Positions 47,528 to 57,133 are shown, counted from the stretch's first letter. The stretch is DNA of 64,000 bases from JBDSZL01 sp039925145 (GCA_039925145.1 JBDSZL010000090.1:1-64000); one strand, 5' to 3'. Notes: generated by a model not told the origin, from the letters alone. Program-made: numbers and translations.

Positions 47528-48235
47528 ATGCATTCGCTCTTGAAATCCGTGTTGCCCGTCGGTGTGATCATGGCCTGCGGGATTGTGGTGGGCGGCCCCA
47601 ACACTCTGGTTCGCGCGGCCCAGACTGTGCGCGCAAGCGCCGTGCAGCAGATTGACCTTGCCGCGCAGCTCGCCGACGGGCGACTGAAACCAGTGAATCG
47701 AGAAGTGGCCGCGCTACAGGAACGCCCGGGCGCCATTCACGTGGCCGAGAGAGAAGGCGCCGGCGTGGTGTGGATTGCCGGCACCGACTTTGCGGAGGGC
47801 ACGATCGAAGTAGAGGTTCGCGGCCGTGATGTGTTTCAACGAAGCTTCGTCGGCGTCGCGTTTCACGGACAGGACGACACCACGTACGAGGCCGTCTATC
47901 TGCGCCCGTTCAACTTCCGGACAGAGGATCCGGCGCGCCACCAGCACGCGGTGCAGTACGTCTCATTGTCCGACTATGACTGGCCCCGCCTTCGGACGGA
48001 GTTTCCGGAGGAGTTCGAGAGTCCTGTCGATGCCTCGGCTGAGCCCACCGGTTGGGTACCGCTCCGGGTTCTCGTGACGGACCGCTCGATTCAGGTGTAC
48101 GTTGCCGGCGTGAAGTCGGCGACGCTCGAGGTCCGCAAGCTCGGACGTCTCGATCGCGGGCGTATCGGCCTGTGGACGGGTAACAACAGCGACGGCGCGT
48201 TCGCCAATTTCCGCATCGTGACTCCGAAAGGTTGA
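47528..48235 (+). CDS. Exported ConA-like (DUF1080-type) protein
   Basis: 235 aa from ATG 47528, directly after AGGAGGAGAA; a longer frame from 47501 is less likely. A signal peptide ends near LVRAA. The rest is a jelly-roll lectin/glucanase-like domain (GTIEVEVRGRDVFQRSFVGVAFH, YEAVYLRPFNF, a W-V-P-L-R-V segment, and the closing RGRIGLWTGNNSDGAFANFRI). Many such domains bind or cut polysaccharides; no catalytic residues can be named. The TGA overlaps the TTG that opens the next frame, so the pair is probably cotranscribed. Confidence 0.8.
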   Translation: MHSLLKSVLPVGVIMACGIVVGGPNTLVRAAQTVRASAVQQIDLAAQLADGRLKPVNREVAALQERPGAIHVAEREGAGVVWIAGTDFAEGTIEVEVRGRDVFQRSFVGVAFHGQDDTTYEAVYLRPFNFRTEDPARHQHAVQYVSLSDYDWPRLRTEFPEEFESPVDASAEPTGWVPLRVLVTDRSIQVYVAGVKSATLEVRKLGRLDRGRIGLWTGNNSDGAFANFRIVTPKG

Positions 48236-48243
48236 CCACAGAT

Positions 48244-49593
48244 ATGCAGGTGTCACGGATGGGCGGATCGGTTACGGTGGCGGTGCTTGGAGCGGTCATC
48301 ACTGGAATGGCACTTCAGGTGCCACCGGTGCGCCCGGTGAAGGAGGACGCGCTCCGTGAGTACGCCGGAACCTATCAATGGGAGCCGAATTCATATCTCT
48401 ATCTACAGATGTGGGCGGAGCTCTCAGGGACCAGTCAGCTGGTGGCGTTTGATGAGTCCGGAGAGATTCGCACCCTCTATCCGACGGATGCCGACCGCTT
48501 CTTTGCCGGTCCTGGCGCCGCGGTTCTGACGTCGACCGAGTCCAGGGTCGAGTTTCAGCGTGACGCTACCGGCGCGATAGCGGCGCTGACGTGGCAGCGC
48601 GATGGCGCCGCCGCCCGGCTCGCGCGGCGTGTGGCGATTGAGCGGCGTGAAGAAGTGCAGTTTTCGAACGGCCCCGTCAGGCTGGCCGGAACACTCATCA
48701 GCCCGACGACCGACCGGAAGCATCCCGCGATCGTGCTCGTGCACGGTTCGGGGCCGGCGAGTCGTGAACAGGTCTTTCCGCTGGCCGGGTTCTTGGTACG
48801 CCACGGCATCGCCGTGTTCGGGTACGACAAGCGCGGCACTGGCGGGTCGACTGGCGACTGGAACACCGCGTCCTTCGAGGAGCTATCTGGCGATGTGGTC
48901 GCCGCCTTCGAGTACCTGAAAACGCGCAGCGACGTGGACCGCACGCAGATTGGGCTGTTCGGCTGGAGCCAGGCCGGCTGGGTCATGCCCATCGCCGCCG
49001 TCCGTGCGAAAGACATCGCGTTTCTGATCAGTATCTCCGGTCCTGGTGTGCCGGCAGCCGAGACCACACTCGATCAGGCCCACAACGAAATGACGGCGCG
49101 GGGCATGCCGCCGCAGGTTGTCGAGGAGATAGTGGGACTCATGAAGCTGCAGTACGAATTCGCGCGCACCGGTCAAGGGTGGGATGATTACTCGGTGAGT
49201 CGCGGGAAGATCGCGGCGCGAATGGGAACGCCGCCCGACACATTCCCGGGCACACCGGACCATCCCTACTGGGCGTTTATCCGCCGGTTGTATTTCTACG
49301 ATCCTGCGCCGACGCTTCGTCAGCTCCATACGCCGACGCTCGCGTTGTTTGGAGAAAGGGACAACAACATCGTTGCCGACAAAAACAGGGCCGCCTGGGA
49401 GGCCGCCTTGAAGGGCAGCGGGAACCGGGACTACACGCTGCGAATTCTCCCGAAGGCGAATCACTCGATGCTCGAAGCGAAGGTGGGAAGCAACGCTGAA
49501 ATGCCGTCATTGCAGCGATTTGTGCCGGAGTATCGCCCGACCATCCTGGACTGGCTCGCCAAACGAGTCCACGGCTTCAAGTCGTCCCCATAG
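48244..49593 (+). CDS. Exported alpha/beta hydrolase (BAAT/acyl-CoA thioester hydrolase-like)
   Basis: 449 aa from ATG 48244; a TTG at 48232 would add four residues. An N-terminal signal segment (VAVLGAVITGMAL) is followed by a ~130-residue beta-rich domain and then the hydrolase fold. The oxyanion region is VLVHGSGPASREQ, nucleophile GWSQAGW, acid in FGERDNN, and His in KANHSML. The layout matches exported 'alpha/beta hydrolase family, DUF1749/YbbA-like' esterases seen with signal peptides. Substrate unknown. Its stop overlaps the GTG of the kinase gene. Confidence 0.82.
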   Translation: MQVSRMGGSVTVAVLGAVITGMALQVPPVRPVKEDALREYAGTYQWEPNSYLYLQMWAELSGTSQLVAFDESGEIRTLYPTDADRFFAGPGAAVLTSTESRVEFQRDATGAIAALTWQRDGAAARLARRVAIERREEVQFSNGPVRLAGTLISPTTDRKHPAIVLVHGSGPASREQVFPLAGFLVRHGIAVFGYDKRGTGGSTGDWNTASFEELSGDVVAAFEYLKTRSDVDRTQIGLFGWSQAGWVMPIAAVRAKDIAFLISISGPGVPAAETTLDQAHNEMTARGMPPQVVEEIVGLMKLQYEFARTGQGWDDYSVSRGKIAARMGTPPDTFPGTPDHPYWAFIRRLYFYDPAPTLRQLHTPTLALFGERDNNIVADKNRAAWEAALKGSGNRDYTLRILPKANHSMLEAKVGSNAEMPSLQRFVPEYRPTILDWLAKRVHGFKSSP

Positions 49594-50727
49594 TGCCGGC
49601 CGATCCTCTGATAGCCGCATCTCGACGCGGGTTCTCCATCGCCCGAGTGCTCAAGATCGCCCTCTGGTCCCTACTGTTCTGGACGGGATTGGGCTGCTTC
49701 TTCGCGAGCCAGCTGCTATTGGTTGGCTTGCCGTGGCGCCTGGCGCTGGCGTTCTCCCTGCCGCGATGGTACTCCTGGGGTCTCATCGCGCCCGGCGTTT
49801 TCTGGCTCGACAAGCGCCTCCTCGGGACGCGGAGGCTTGCCTGGCGCGTAGCTTCTGCACGTGCCCCTTGGGATCGCCTGGACACTGCTGGGGATCGCCC
49901 TGCGATTGGCGACCCGGCCACTGCGCGGCAGTCCCGTGCTTCCGAGCGTTGTGGCATTCTTCCTCGAGCGGTTCTACTGGGACCTGCTGATCTACGCGGT
50001 TATCGCCGGTGTGGCCATCGCGCGCGACTATGCGATGCAACTGAGGGAGCGCGACCGGCAGGCGCACGAGATGGCCTTGCAGACGGCCGACCTCGAACGC
50101 CGGCTGGTCGAAGCGCGCTTGCAGAGTCTCCGCGCGCAACTCCAGCCGCACTTCCTGTTCAATGCCCTGAACACCATCAGCGCATTCACCGAGGCGAATC
50201 CACAGACGGCTCGACGCTTGATGGGACAACTCGGCGGCCTGCTGCGCGCCTCTTTGACGCATGCATCGCGGCCGCTCGTCACGCTGGGTGAAGAGTTGAC
50301 GTTCCTCGATGACTATCTCGCCATTGAGTCGGCACGTTTCGAAGAACGGATGACTGTCGCCGTGCACGTGGATGACGACCTGCTCGATCTGTTGGTGCCG
50401 AGCTTTCTGTTCCAGCCGATTGTCGAGAATGCCATACGCCATGGCGTGGCCTTGCGGTTGTCCGGCGGCGATGTCGAAGTAAGCGCCACGCGCGACGGAT
50501 CGACACTGAATCTGCGGGTGCGCGACAATGGCGTCGGGCTGCCCCCCGGCTGGCACTTCGAGCGCGACGCAGGCGTCGGTCTGAGGAACATCGCGTCGCG
50601 ACTCGAGCACGTGTACGGCCAGGCGGGACTTCTGCGCGTCCAGTCCGCGGAGGCAGGTGGCGTGGACGTTCAGATTGATATTCCGCTGCGTCCGGTACGT
50701 CAGCCGCAAACAACTACTGACGCATGA
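49593..50727 (+). pseudogene. LytS-type sensor histidine kinase, frameshifted
   Basis: From GTG 49593 the first frame encodes two or three membrane helices (residues 18-72) and ends in sense at LLGTRRLAWRVA. From about 49850 the continuation (LHVPLGIAWTLLGIAL, then two more helices) is in another frame, blocked upstream by TAG at 49849-49851. The second frame runs to 50727. It holds the His-kinase box QPHFLFNALNTISAF, the N-box PIVENAIRHGV and a GVGLRNIASRL ATP lid. A one-base slip near 49850 explains both. The kinase half alone (from GTG 49861, 288 aa) could still be made but with fewer membrane helices. Sequencing error is the alternative. Confidence 0.75.
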
Positions 50728-51560
50728 ATCTTATTCGCGCGGTCGTCGTGGACGATGAAAAGCCCGGGCGCGAGCGGCTTCGGCGTCTGTTGAGCCGGGA
50801 CAGGCGCGTCGAGCTGGCGGGTTGCTGCGCCTCTGGCGCCGAGGCCCTGACGTTGATTCGCGAGGCGGCTGTGGCAAACCGCCCCATCCACGTGATGTTC
50901 CTGGACGTGCAAATGCCAGAGGTCGATGGCTTTGCTGTGATTTCCTCGCTCGTCGCGGATCTCGAGTCAGTGGCGGTTCCAGCGGTCGTCTTCGTGACAG
51001 CGCACGACGAATACGCGCTCCGCGCCTTCGACTCCCATGCCATCGACTACCTCCTCAAGCCGTTCAGCGACGAACGATTCCAGGCCGCGCTCGATCGGGT
51101 CATCCGGCACGTCAGGGCCGGACACGCACACGTGCTCATGGCACAGATGCACGCGCTGCTCGGCGAAGTCGGCCGCCCCGCCCCGCCCGACGGTCAGGGC
51201 GCGATGGCGACTGGAAGGGCCGTGCTCGATCGCATCGTCGTGAAGGGCGCGCATCGCGTGCGCCTGTTACCCGTCGAACAGATCAGTTGGATCGAGGCGG
51301 ACGGGATGTATGTGAAGCTGCACACTCGCGACGGCGCTCTGCATCTGCATCGCGGGCTGCTCGGCTCACTCGGCGCCTCGTTGGACGAGCGCCAGTTCGT
51401 ACGGATTCATCGCTCGGCGATTGTCAACATCGACCTCGTCGATGGGTTGCGACAGGATGCGCACGGCGACTACGTCGTGCTGTTGCGCGACCGCACCGAG
51501 ATTCGCGTGGGCCGACGGTTTCGAATGCGGCTGCAGGCGCGGCTCGGCCAATCTCTGTAG
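50724..51560 (+). CDS. LytTR-family response regulator 1
   Basis: 278 aa. Receiver domain (1-125) with acidic DDE, phospho-acceptor Asp in VMFLDVQMP and Lys in YLLKPF. LytTR DNA-binding domain (about 175-275): RIVVKGAHRVRLLPVEQISWIEADGMYVKLHT, then FVRIHRSAIVNI. The ATG overlaps the kinase stop (ATGA). Cognate regulator of the frameshifted kinase; targets unknown. Confidence 0.93.
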   Translation: MNLIRAVVVDDEKPGRERLRRLLSRDRRVELAGCCASGAEALTLIREAAVANRPIHVMFLDVQMPEVDGFAVISSLVADLESVAVPAVVFVTAHDEYALRAFDSHAIDYLLKPFSDERFQAALDRVIRHVRAGHAHVLMAQMHALLGEVGRPAPPDGQGAMATGRAVLDRIVVKGAHRVRLLPVEQISWIEADGMYVKLHTRDGALHLHRGLLGSLGASLDERQFVRIHRSAIVNIDLVDGLRQDAHGDYVVLLRDRTEIRVGRRFRMRLQARLGQSL

Positions 51561-51686
51561 ATCCTCAGGCAGCGAATCCGGTGACGTGCGGGCGCGCGAT
51601 GATGCCGAAACGGCCGACGGGCCAGTAGGGCCGCGGCGCCGAGCCCTGCCCGCCGAGCTCGCCTGACCTGCGTAGGCAGTCGGTCC

Positions 51687-51706
51687 CGGTGTCATTTCAG
51701 ACACCG
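51687..51706. terminator. Weak hairpin between convergent regulator genes
   Basis: CGGTGTC-ATTTCA-GACACCG is a perfect 7-bp stem in the 199-bp gap between two convergent LytTR genes. No T-run, so low confidence. Confidence 0.35.
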
Positions 51707-51759
51707 CGATGCTCAGCGTGACGCGATCCGCACACCTGCCCAAAACAGGTAATGCCCTC

Positions 51760-52515
51760 TCAGGGCTGCAGCCGCGAGGTGAGGCGCGCGTAGCCGGCGC
51801 GACTCACCGGCAGGCGATGCCCATCGGTGAGCACCGCCACGTGGTTCTCACGGGCATCGACGTCCACGCGCGTCAGCGAGTGAAGGTTCAACAGGTAGGA
51901 GCGGTGGATGCGGACGAACCGCGCCGGGTCGAGCGCGGCTTCCGCCTGCGCCAGCGTCTGATCCTTCAGGTAGTCCTGGCCCTCGGACCGGAAGCAGACG
52001 TAATCGTCCTGCGCTTGCACGTAGTCGATCTTCTCCACAGGTATCACGTGCACCTTGGGCCCATCCCTGACCAGGACGCGATGAGACGGCGTCCCTGGGG
52101 TGCGCGTCGACAGACCGGCCCCCGGCGGCGGTTCCTGGCGGCCGATCCGCTCCCGCGCGCGGTCGAGCGCCGCACGGAGGCGGTCCGCGCTGAACGGTTT
52201 CAGCAGATAGTCGACCGCGTGGATGTCGAAGGCGCGGATGGCATATTCGTCGTACGCGGTCGTGAACACCACGGCGACATCGCGGCCGACGAGCTCCATC
52301 ACCTCGAAGCCGTCGAGCTTCGGCATCTGCACGTCGAGCAGCAGCAGATCGGGTCGCAACTCCGCGACCGCTTTGACCGCCTCGAACCCGTTGGCACACT
52401 CGGCGACCACCTCGATCGCCGGATCGGACGCCACGTATTCGCGGAGCACCGCGCGGGCCAGCGGCTCGTCGTCGACAATCGCCACGCGCAACGGCGGCGT
52501 CTGCATATCAGCCAT
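51760..52515 (-). CDS. LytTR-family response regulator 2
   Basis: 251 aa: receiver with DDE, Asp in LLLLDVQMP and YLLKPF, a Pro/Gly-rich linker (about 128-145), then LytTR (RVLVRDGPKVHVIPVEKIDYVQAQDDYVCF ... FVRIHRSYLLN). Overlaps the downstream end of kinase 2 by 8 bp. Same architecture as regulator 1 but clearly diverged; the two pairs converge tail to tail. Confidence 0.93.
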   Translation of the reverse strand: MADMQTPPLRVAIVDDEPLARAVLREYVASDPAIEVVAECANGFEAVKAVAELRPDLLLLDVQMPKLDGFEVMELVGRDVAVVFTTAYDEYAIRAFDIHAVDYLLKPFSADRLRAALDRARERIGRQEPPPGAGLSTRTPGTPSHRVLVRDGPKVHVIPVEKIDYVQAQDDYVCFRSEGQDYLKDQTLAQAEAALDPARFVRIHRSYLLNLHSLTRVDVDARENHVAVLTDGHRLPVSRAGYARLTSRLQP

Positions 52516-53563
52516 CAGTCCCCCACGGCAGACTCATCATCACTCTGAAGCGGCCCGGCGTGGCCACGGCTTCCATCTGCGCGTTGACGCCGAACACCAC
52601 GGCCAGACGACGCCGCACGTTGTCGAGGCCGACGCCGCCTCGTGTCGGCCACGGCGCGTCGACGTCTCTCGGGTTCTCGACCGCGATGGTGAGGCGATCG
52701 CGGTCACGGTGGATCTCCAGCCGGATGACGCCGCCATCGACGAGCCCGGCAATGCCATGCGCAACCGCATTCTCGAGCAATGGCTGCAGCAGCAGCGGCG
52801 GGACCCGGCACGCGGTGGTGTCCTCGTCGACGTGCCGTTCCACCCGCAGCCGGGAGCCGAACCGCACCTGTTCGATGCTGAGGAACCGGTCGGCCAGCGT
52901 CAACTCGTCCTGTAGGCTGATCTGATCGAGCGTGCTCATGTGCAGAGTCGTGCGCAGGAAGTCGGCCAGCAGCAGGCACATGCGCCGCGCCGCACCGGGG
53001 TCGCCGCTGGTGAGGGCGCTGATCGAGTTGAGGCTGTTGTAGAGAAAGTGGGGGTTGATTTGTGCACGGAGGGCGCGAAGCTCCGCGTCGCGGCTGAGAA
53101 CTTGCAGCTCGAGCTGCTGATGTTCGGCGGCCCGGAACGCCTCGAACGCGAGCACGACGTAGTGCAGCGACAGCACCAGGAGGAAGAGCATCACGGCGAC
53201 GACCAGCAGATACGGCGACTGCTCGCGGAAGCGTTCGGTGGTCGCTCCGAGCGCTGGGAGCGACTCGAGGATGCCAATCCACGTCTGGCTCAGTGCCATC
53301 CAGAAGCCGCCGGCGAACGCCGCCGCGGCGATTGAGGCGGTCAGCAGCGCCGGCAGACCGCTCGTCAGCGGCATCGCGCGGCAGACATACCAGGCCGAGA
53401 GACAGACGAAGGCGTACACGAGCAGCGGCGGCAGCACCAGCACCAGCGCTTCGGGCCAACTCAGGCCCTGCCGCGTGATCACCAGCGCGACCAGAATGCC
53501 GATCGTGAACCATGAGGCGAGATAGGCCGCCAGGCGTTCGAACCTGGCCAGGATCGGGTGCAT
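52508..53563 (-). CDS. LytS-type sensor histidine kinase 2
   Basis: 351 aa, intact. Four membrane helices (about 14-34, 43-63, 72-92, 115-137), a coiled linker, the His_kinase box INPHFLYNSLNSISALTS (about 175), the N-box PLLENAVAHGI and the G-box GVGLDNVRRRLAVVFG. No extracellular sensor domain, so it may sense a membrane signal or partner. The LiaF-like genes just upstream in the same run are good candidates for that partner. Confidence 0.93.
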   Translation of the reverse strand: MHPILARFERLAAYLASWFTIGILVALVITRQGLSWPEALVLVLPPLLVYAFVCLSAWYVCRAMPLTSGLPALLTASIAAAAFAGGFWMALSQTWIGILESLPALGATTERFREQSPYLLVVAVMLFLLVLSLHYVVLAFEAFRAAEHQQLELQVLSRDAELRALRAQINPHFLYNSLNSISALTSGDPGAARRMCLLLADFLRTTLHMSTLDQISLQDELTLADRFLSIEQVRFGSRLRVERHVDEDTTACRVPPLLLQPLLENAVAHGIAGLVDGGVIRLEIHRDRDRLTIAVENPRDVDAPWPTRGGVGLDNVRRRLAVVFGVNAQMEAVATPGRFRVMMSLPWGTDG

Positions 53564-53564
53564 G

Positions 53565-54314
53565 TCAGCTCTTGATCTGCACGCCGCCCATCAGCACGAA
53601 GCCGCGCAGGACCAGGCGCGGCGCGGCTAGGCCCGCCGCGGCTGGGGCACTGCCTGGCAGCGCAGGGAGGCGCTTGTCCTCGATGCCTCCCATCACACAC
53701 ATCACGGGTGCGTCCACGGTCCACGCCGGCGGCACGGTGATTTCACTGCCGCCCATGACCGTGAAGATTTCAATCGTCGCGACCTCGCCCGGCCCGATCG
53801 TCGCCTGGCGCAGATCGAGATGGCACCCGCCCATCATGGCGAAGATGTCGCCGCCGTGAAAATGCAGCGAACTGCTGGCGCGCTGCACGCCACTCAGCAT
53901 GGCGAACAGCGTCACCTGATCTCCGGCGGCCAGCTCACCCGGCTCAGGCTCGCGTCGTAGCGTCTGCCGCACGAGCGAGACGCCGATGAGGATGAGCATC
54001 AGCGGCCAGAACAGATCCCAGATGCGGACACGGGTGACCCCGAGCGTGTTCAGCAGCAGCCAGGCCCCGACTACCATCATCAGGATCCCGTTCAGCCCTC
54101 CGCCGCGAGCACGACCCTGCGCGAAGATGAGGGCCCCGATGGCAACCACTCCAAGTGGCCAGATGCGCAGGACTCGGTCGGCGTCAACCAGATGGAGCCG
54201 ATCGAGAGTCAGCACGATGCCGAACAGCGCAATCAGCGCGCCCACCACCACCTGCGGGGTCAACGGCACTCCCGCGACCGTGATCGACTTCTCCCGACGA
54301 ATTTCCTGCGACAT
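53565..54314 (-). CDS. LiaF-like membrane protein 1
   Basis: 249 aa from ATG 54314. N-terminal DUF5668-like block of four short helices (about 20-115), then the 'cell-wall-active antibiotics response' C-terminal domain with repeated AMMGG / VMGGSEITVPPAWTVD turns. LiaF-type proteins restrain cell-envelope stress kinases, and the gene lies 1 bp before kinase 2. This supports an envelope-stress circuit (inference). Confidence 0.85.
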   Translation of the reverse strand: MSQEIRREKSITVAGVPLTPQVVVGALIALFGIVLTLDRLHLVDADRVLRIWPLGVVAIGALIFAQGRARGGGLNGILMMVVGAWLLLNTLGVTRVRIWDLFWPLMLILIGVSLVRQTLRREPEPGELAAGDQVTLFAMLSGVQRASSSLHFHGGDIFAMMGGCHLDLRQATIGPGEVATIEIFTVMGGSEITVPPAWTVDAPVMCVMGGIEDKRLPALPGSAPAAAGLAAPRLVLRGFVLMGGVQIKS

Positions 54315-54333
54315 GATTACCCCGCTACTGCGT

Positions 54334-55161
54334 TCAGTTCCTGATGACGAGCGTGCCCATGGCGACCACGCCATGAAGCTCGAGACGCGGGGATACCGCG
54401 AGTGCGCCCTGATCCCCTGCGGTCACCGGACGCGGCTTGCGCTCGTCGACGACCTTGCTGGCCAGCCGGACCGTCGCCACGTCCACGCTCCAGTGCTCGG
54501 GCACGCGCACAACCGTCCGGCCCATCATCGACACGACCTGCATGCGAACAGTTTCGCCAGACTCAACCGTCGCGCGGGTCAGATTCAACTCTGAGCGCCC
54601 CATGACCGTAATCATGTCGCCGCCCTGAAACATACCCGCCGGTGCGGTGTTGCCCGGGCGGCCCATGACGGACCACACGTGCGTCGTCGAGTCATCGGAC
54701 GGTCCGACGGACGATCCAAAGCCCGGAGACTGCGCGGCGATGATAACCGTGACCCAGATCCCGACAACCGAGAGTCGGCTCTGCACTGGCGATTGATGTC
54801 CCGACGGAGGTCCGCCCGGGTCGGTGGCGCGCCTCGAGATGCTGCCCAGCACAAGCGCCAGGCCGAGGGCGACGACCAGCAGGGGCCAGGACGTATACAG
54901 CGACATCCAGCCGGCCTGGATCATCAGGAGCCACGCGCCCGTCGTGAGGAGCAGTACCCCCTTGACGGGGCCGTCAGGGAGCGACTGCGCCATCCGGGCC
55001 GCGCCGGATCCCAATAGGATGAACGGCCACAAGCTCCACGGATGTTCGAAGTGCACGGTGCCGGTGCGCTGCAGCAGCAGCACGAGGCCGATCGTCGTCA
55101 GCATCAAGCCGATGATCAGGTCGTCGCGCCTGATGCTCGTTCTTGTCGCGTTCGTCATCAT
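54334..55161 (-). CDS. LiaF-like membrane protein 2
   Basis: 275 aa from ATG 55161; an in-frame ATG follows immediately at 55158 and the frame upstream is non-conserved. Four N-terminal helices (LIIGLMLTTIGLVLLLQ onward), a linker, a further helix near residue 155, and a C-terminal repeat (SVMGRP..., MMGRTVVRVPEHWSVD) paralogous to LiaF 1. It lies 19 bp before LiaF 1, same direction. Confidence 0.83.
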   Translation of the reverse strand: MMTNATRTSIRRDDLIIGLMLTTIGLVLLLQRTGTVHFEHPWSLWPFILLGSGAARMAQSLPDGPVKGVLLLTTGAWLLMIQAGWMSLYTSWPLLVVALGLALVLGSISRRATDPGGPPSGHQSPVQSRLSVVGIWVTVIIAAQSPGFGSSVGPSDDSTTHVWSVMGRPGNTAPAGMFQGGDMITVMGRSELNLTRATVESGETVRMQVVSMMGRTVVRVPEHWSVDVATVRLASKVVDERKPRPVTAGDQGALAVSPRLELHGVVAMGTLVIRN

Positions 55162-55172
55162 GGCAGGCACGC

Positions 55173-55400
55173 TCAGAGGTAGTGCGCGATGCGCGCGCAG
55201 AGGTCGTACAACATGGACAGGGTCAGCCGCAGGTTCGTGTCGATGTCGTAGCCGGCCAGCGCATTCGCCACCGTGAATGGGTCGCGGATGAGCCGCCACA
55301 TGATCGCAGCTGCGGCTGTGGAGCTTGCCAAAGCCGTGATCGCTGCGGTCAGAAAGAGGACACGGTGGTGTTTGTCGCTGCCGCTGCTGAATATCGCCAC
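55173..55400 (-). CDS. Small single-helix membrane protein, head of the LiaF-LytS-LytR run
   Basis: 75 aa from a GTG at 55400; the frame opens further upstream, but composition turns Arg/Pro-rich there. One membrane helix (VLFLTAAITALASSTAAAAIMW), then a conserved-looking RLIRDPFTVANALAGYDIDTN segment and an amphipathic end. It stops 11 bp before LiaF 2, so it is probably the first gene of that operon. Function unknown; possibly a small regulator of the kinase. Confidence 0.5.
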   Translation of the reverse strand: MAIFSSGSDKHHRVLFLTAAITALASSTAAAAIMWRLIRDPFTVANALAGYDIDTNLRLTLSMLYDLCARIAHYL

Positions 55401-55574
55401 GCGTGCACAGTACGCGACGACCGGTCGCCTCACGGGGCCTTTCCGGCCAACGGGCCCCCGGAAGCGGTGAGTGGAGGATTTGGGCGGCCCATTGATGCGG
55501 CGCAGCCCTCGCATTCGATGCCCTTCGTCCCTCCAGCCGGGCGTGTCAGCGTCGTGTTAGGCTGAGTCCAGAGA

Positions 55575-56552
55575 ATGCCTGCTCCTTCGATGCGCCGCAT
55601 CGCGATGCCCGACGAGGGCATCGAGACCCTGTTCGGATCCTTCGACGAAAACCTCCGGTACCTCGAGTCGGCCCTGGGCGTCACCCTCAAGACCAGCGGT
55701 CACAACGTCGTGGCCGAAGGTACGGCAGAAAACGTGGGACGGGCGGAGAAGGTGCTCGAGCAGCTCGCCGAGTTGCTTCGTGGCGGCTACCGGTTTGCGC
55801 GCGGCGACGTTAAAGTGGCCGCCCAGCTGGTCACCGACGACCCGCAGACCGAGCTGCAGGATTACTTTCTGAAAGGCACTGCGCGATCGATCGGACGCCG
55901 TCAGGTCGCGCCGAAGAGTGTCATGCAGCGCCGCTACCTCGAGGCCATCGAGAGCGCGGACGTGGTGTTTGGCGTGGGGCCCGCCGGCACGGGCAAGACC
56001 TATCTCGCCATGGCCGAGGCTGTGTCGTACCTGCTCGCCAAGCGTGTCTCGCGCATCATTCTCGCGCGTCCCGCTGTCGAGGCCGGAGAGAAGCTCGGCT
56101 TTCTGCCAGGTGACCTCCAGGAGAAAGTGAACCCCTACCTGCGCCCGCTCTACGACGCGCTGTACGACATGCTCGACGTGGAGCGGGTCGAACGCCTCCT
56201 CGAACGGGGAGTGATTGAAGTGGCCCCGCTGGCCTTCATGCGCGGCCGCACGCTGAACGAGGCGTTCGTCATCCTGGACGAGGCGCAGAACACGACGTCC
56301 GAGCAGATGAAGATGTTTCTGACCCGCCTGGGTTTCGGCTCCAAGGCGGTCATCACGGGAGACGTCACGCAAATCGACCTGCCGTCGGGCAAGACGTCGG
56401 GTCTGATCGAAGCACTGAAGGTCGTCTCCGGCATCGAAGCAATCTCCACGATCTACTTCGACGAGCGCGACGTTGTGCGCCATTCCATCGTGCAGCAGAT
56501 CGTCAAGGCGTACGAGGCCTACTCGGCCCACGCGAAGCCTCCGGCCGCATGA
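55575..56552 (+). CDS. phoH: PhoH-family ATPase (PhoL/YbeZ)
   Basis: 325 aa. An N-terminal KH-like region (about 15-95) is followed by the PhoH ATPase domain with Walker A GPAGTGKTYLA (about 138-148), the segment ARPAVEAGEKLGFLPGDLQEK and Walker B FVILDEAQNTT. Works with YbeY in rRNA maturation and ribosome quality control. The ATGA overlap couples it to ybeY. Confidence 0.95.
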   Translation: MPAPSMRRIAMPDEGIETLFGSFDENLRYLESALGVTLKTSGHNVVAEGTAENVGRAEKVLEQLAELLRGGYRFARGDVKVAAQLVTDDPQTELQDYFLKGTARSIGRRQVAPKSVMQRRYLEAIESADVVFGVGPAGTGKTYLAMAEAVSYLLAKRVSRIILARPAVEAGEKLGFLPGDLQEKVNPYLRPLYDALYDMLDVERVERLLERGVIEVAPLAFMRGRTLNEAFVILDEAQNTTSEQMKMFLTRLGFGSKAVITGDVTQIDLPSGKTSGLIEALKVVSGIEAISTIYFDERDVVRHSIVQQIVKAYEAYSAHAKPPAA

Positions 56553-57133
56553 GCGCACCGGCGCGTGCCCGGCGTCGCCGGATGCGGCTGTCCGTCTCGG
56601 TCACCGAACCTACACGGGCGGGCACGATCAAGGTCTCACGAGGCCTCGGTGTCTGGTTGCAGCGGGCGGCGCCGCGTTCGGCGCGCGGCACGGTGCACAT
56701 CGCCATTGTGAGCGACAGGCAGATGCGAGTGCTCAACGCCCGTTTCCGGCAGGTCGACGCGCCCACCGACGTGCTGTCGTTCCCCGCAGCCGACGCACCG
56801 GCTCATGCTCAGCGTCCGGCAACCCGGGCGCCCCGCAGGTCCCTGGCTCCAGAGCCGAGCCAATCCGTGGCACCCACTAACTCGCACGAACCCAGTCATT
56901 TAGGCGATGTGGCCATTGCGGCGGGTGTCGCCCGCCGCCAGGCGGCCACCCAGGGGCATGCCCTTCGCACAGAGCTCCGGATTCTTGCGCTCCACGGTCT
57001 GCTGCACCTCTTGGGCTACGATCACGAGCAGGACCAGGGTGAGATGCGGGCGGTTGAAGAACGGTTACGGCGACGCTTGCGGTTGCCCATTGCGCTGATC
57101 GCCCGTGCGTCTGGCCCGACAATCCGCAGATGA
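56549..57133 (+). CDS. ybeY: Endoribonuclease YbeY with an unusual insertion
   Basis: 194 aa against the usual ~155. The zinc site LHGLLHLLGYDH (about 150-161) is intact, as is the upstream VDAPTDVLSFPA. Between DVLSFPA and the conserved LGDVAIA there are about 40 extra Pro/Ala/Arg-rich residues (about 78-117) where most homologues have 10 or fewer. An N-terminal Arg-rich extension (about 12 residues) may be absent if translation starts at M12. Overlaps phoH and corC by four bases each. Confidence 0.9.
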   Translation: MSAPARARRRRMRLSVSVTEPTRAGTIKVSRGLGVWLQRAAPRSARGTVHIAIVSDRQMRVLNARFRQVDAPTDVLSFPAADAPAHAQRPATRAPRRSLAPEPSQSVAPTNSHEPSHLGDVAIAAGVARRQAATQGHALRTELRILALHGLLHLLGYDHEQDQGEMRAVEERLRRRLRLPIALIARASGPTIRR

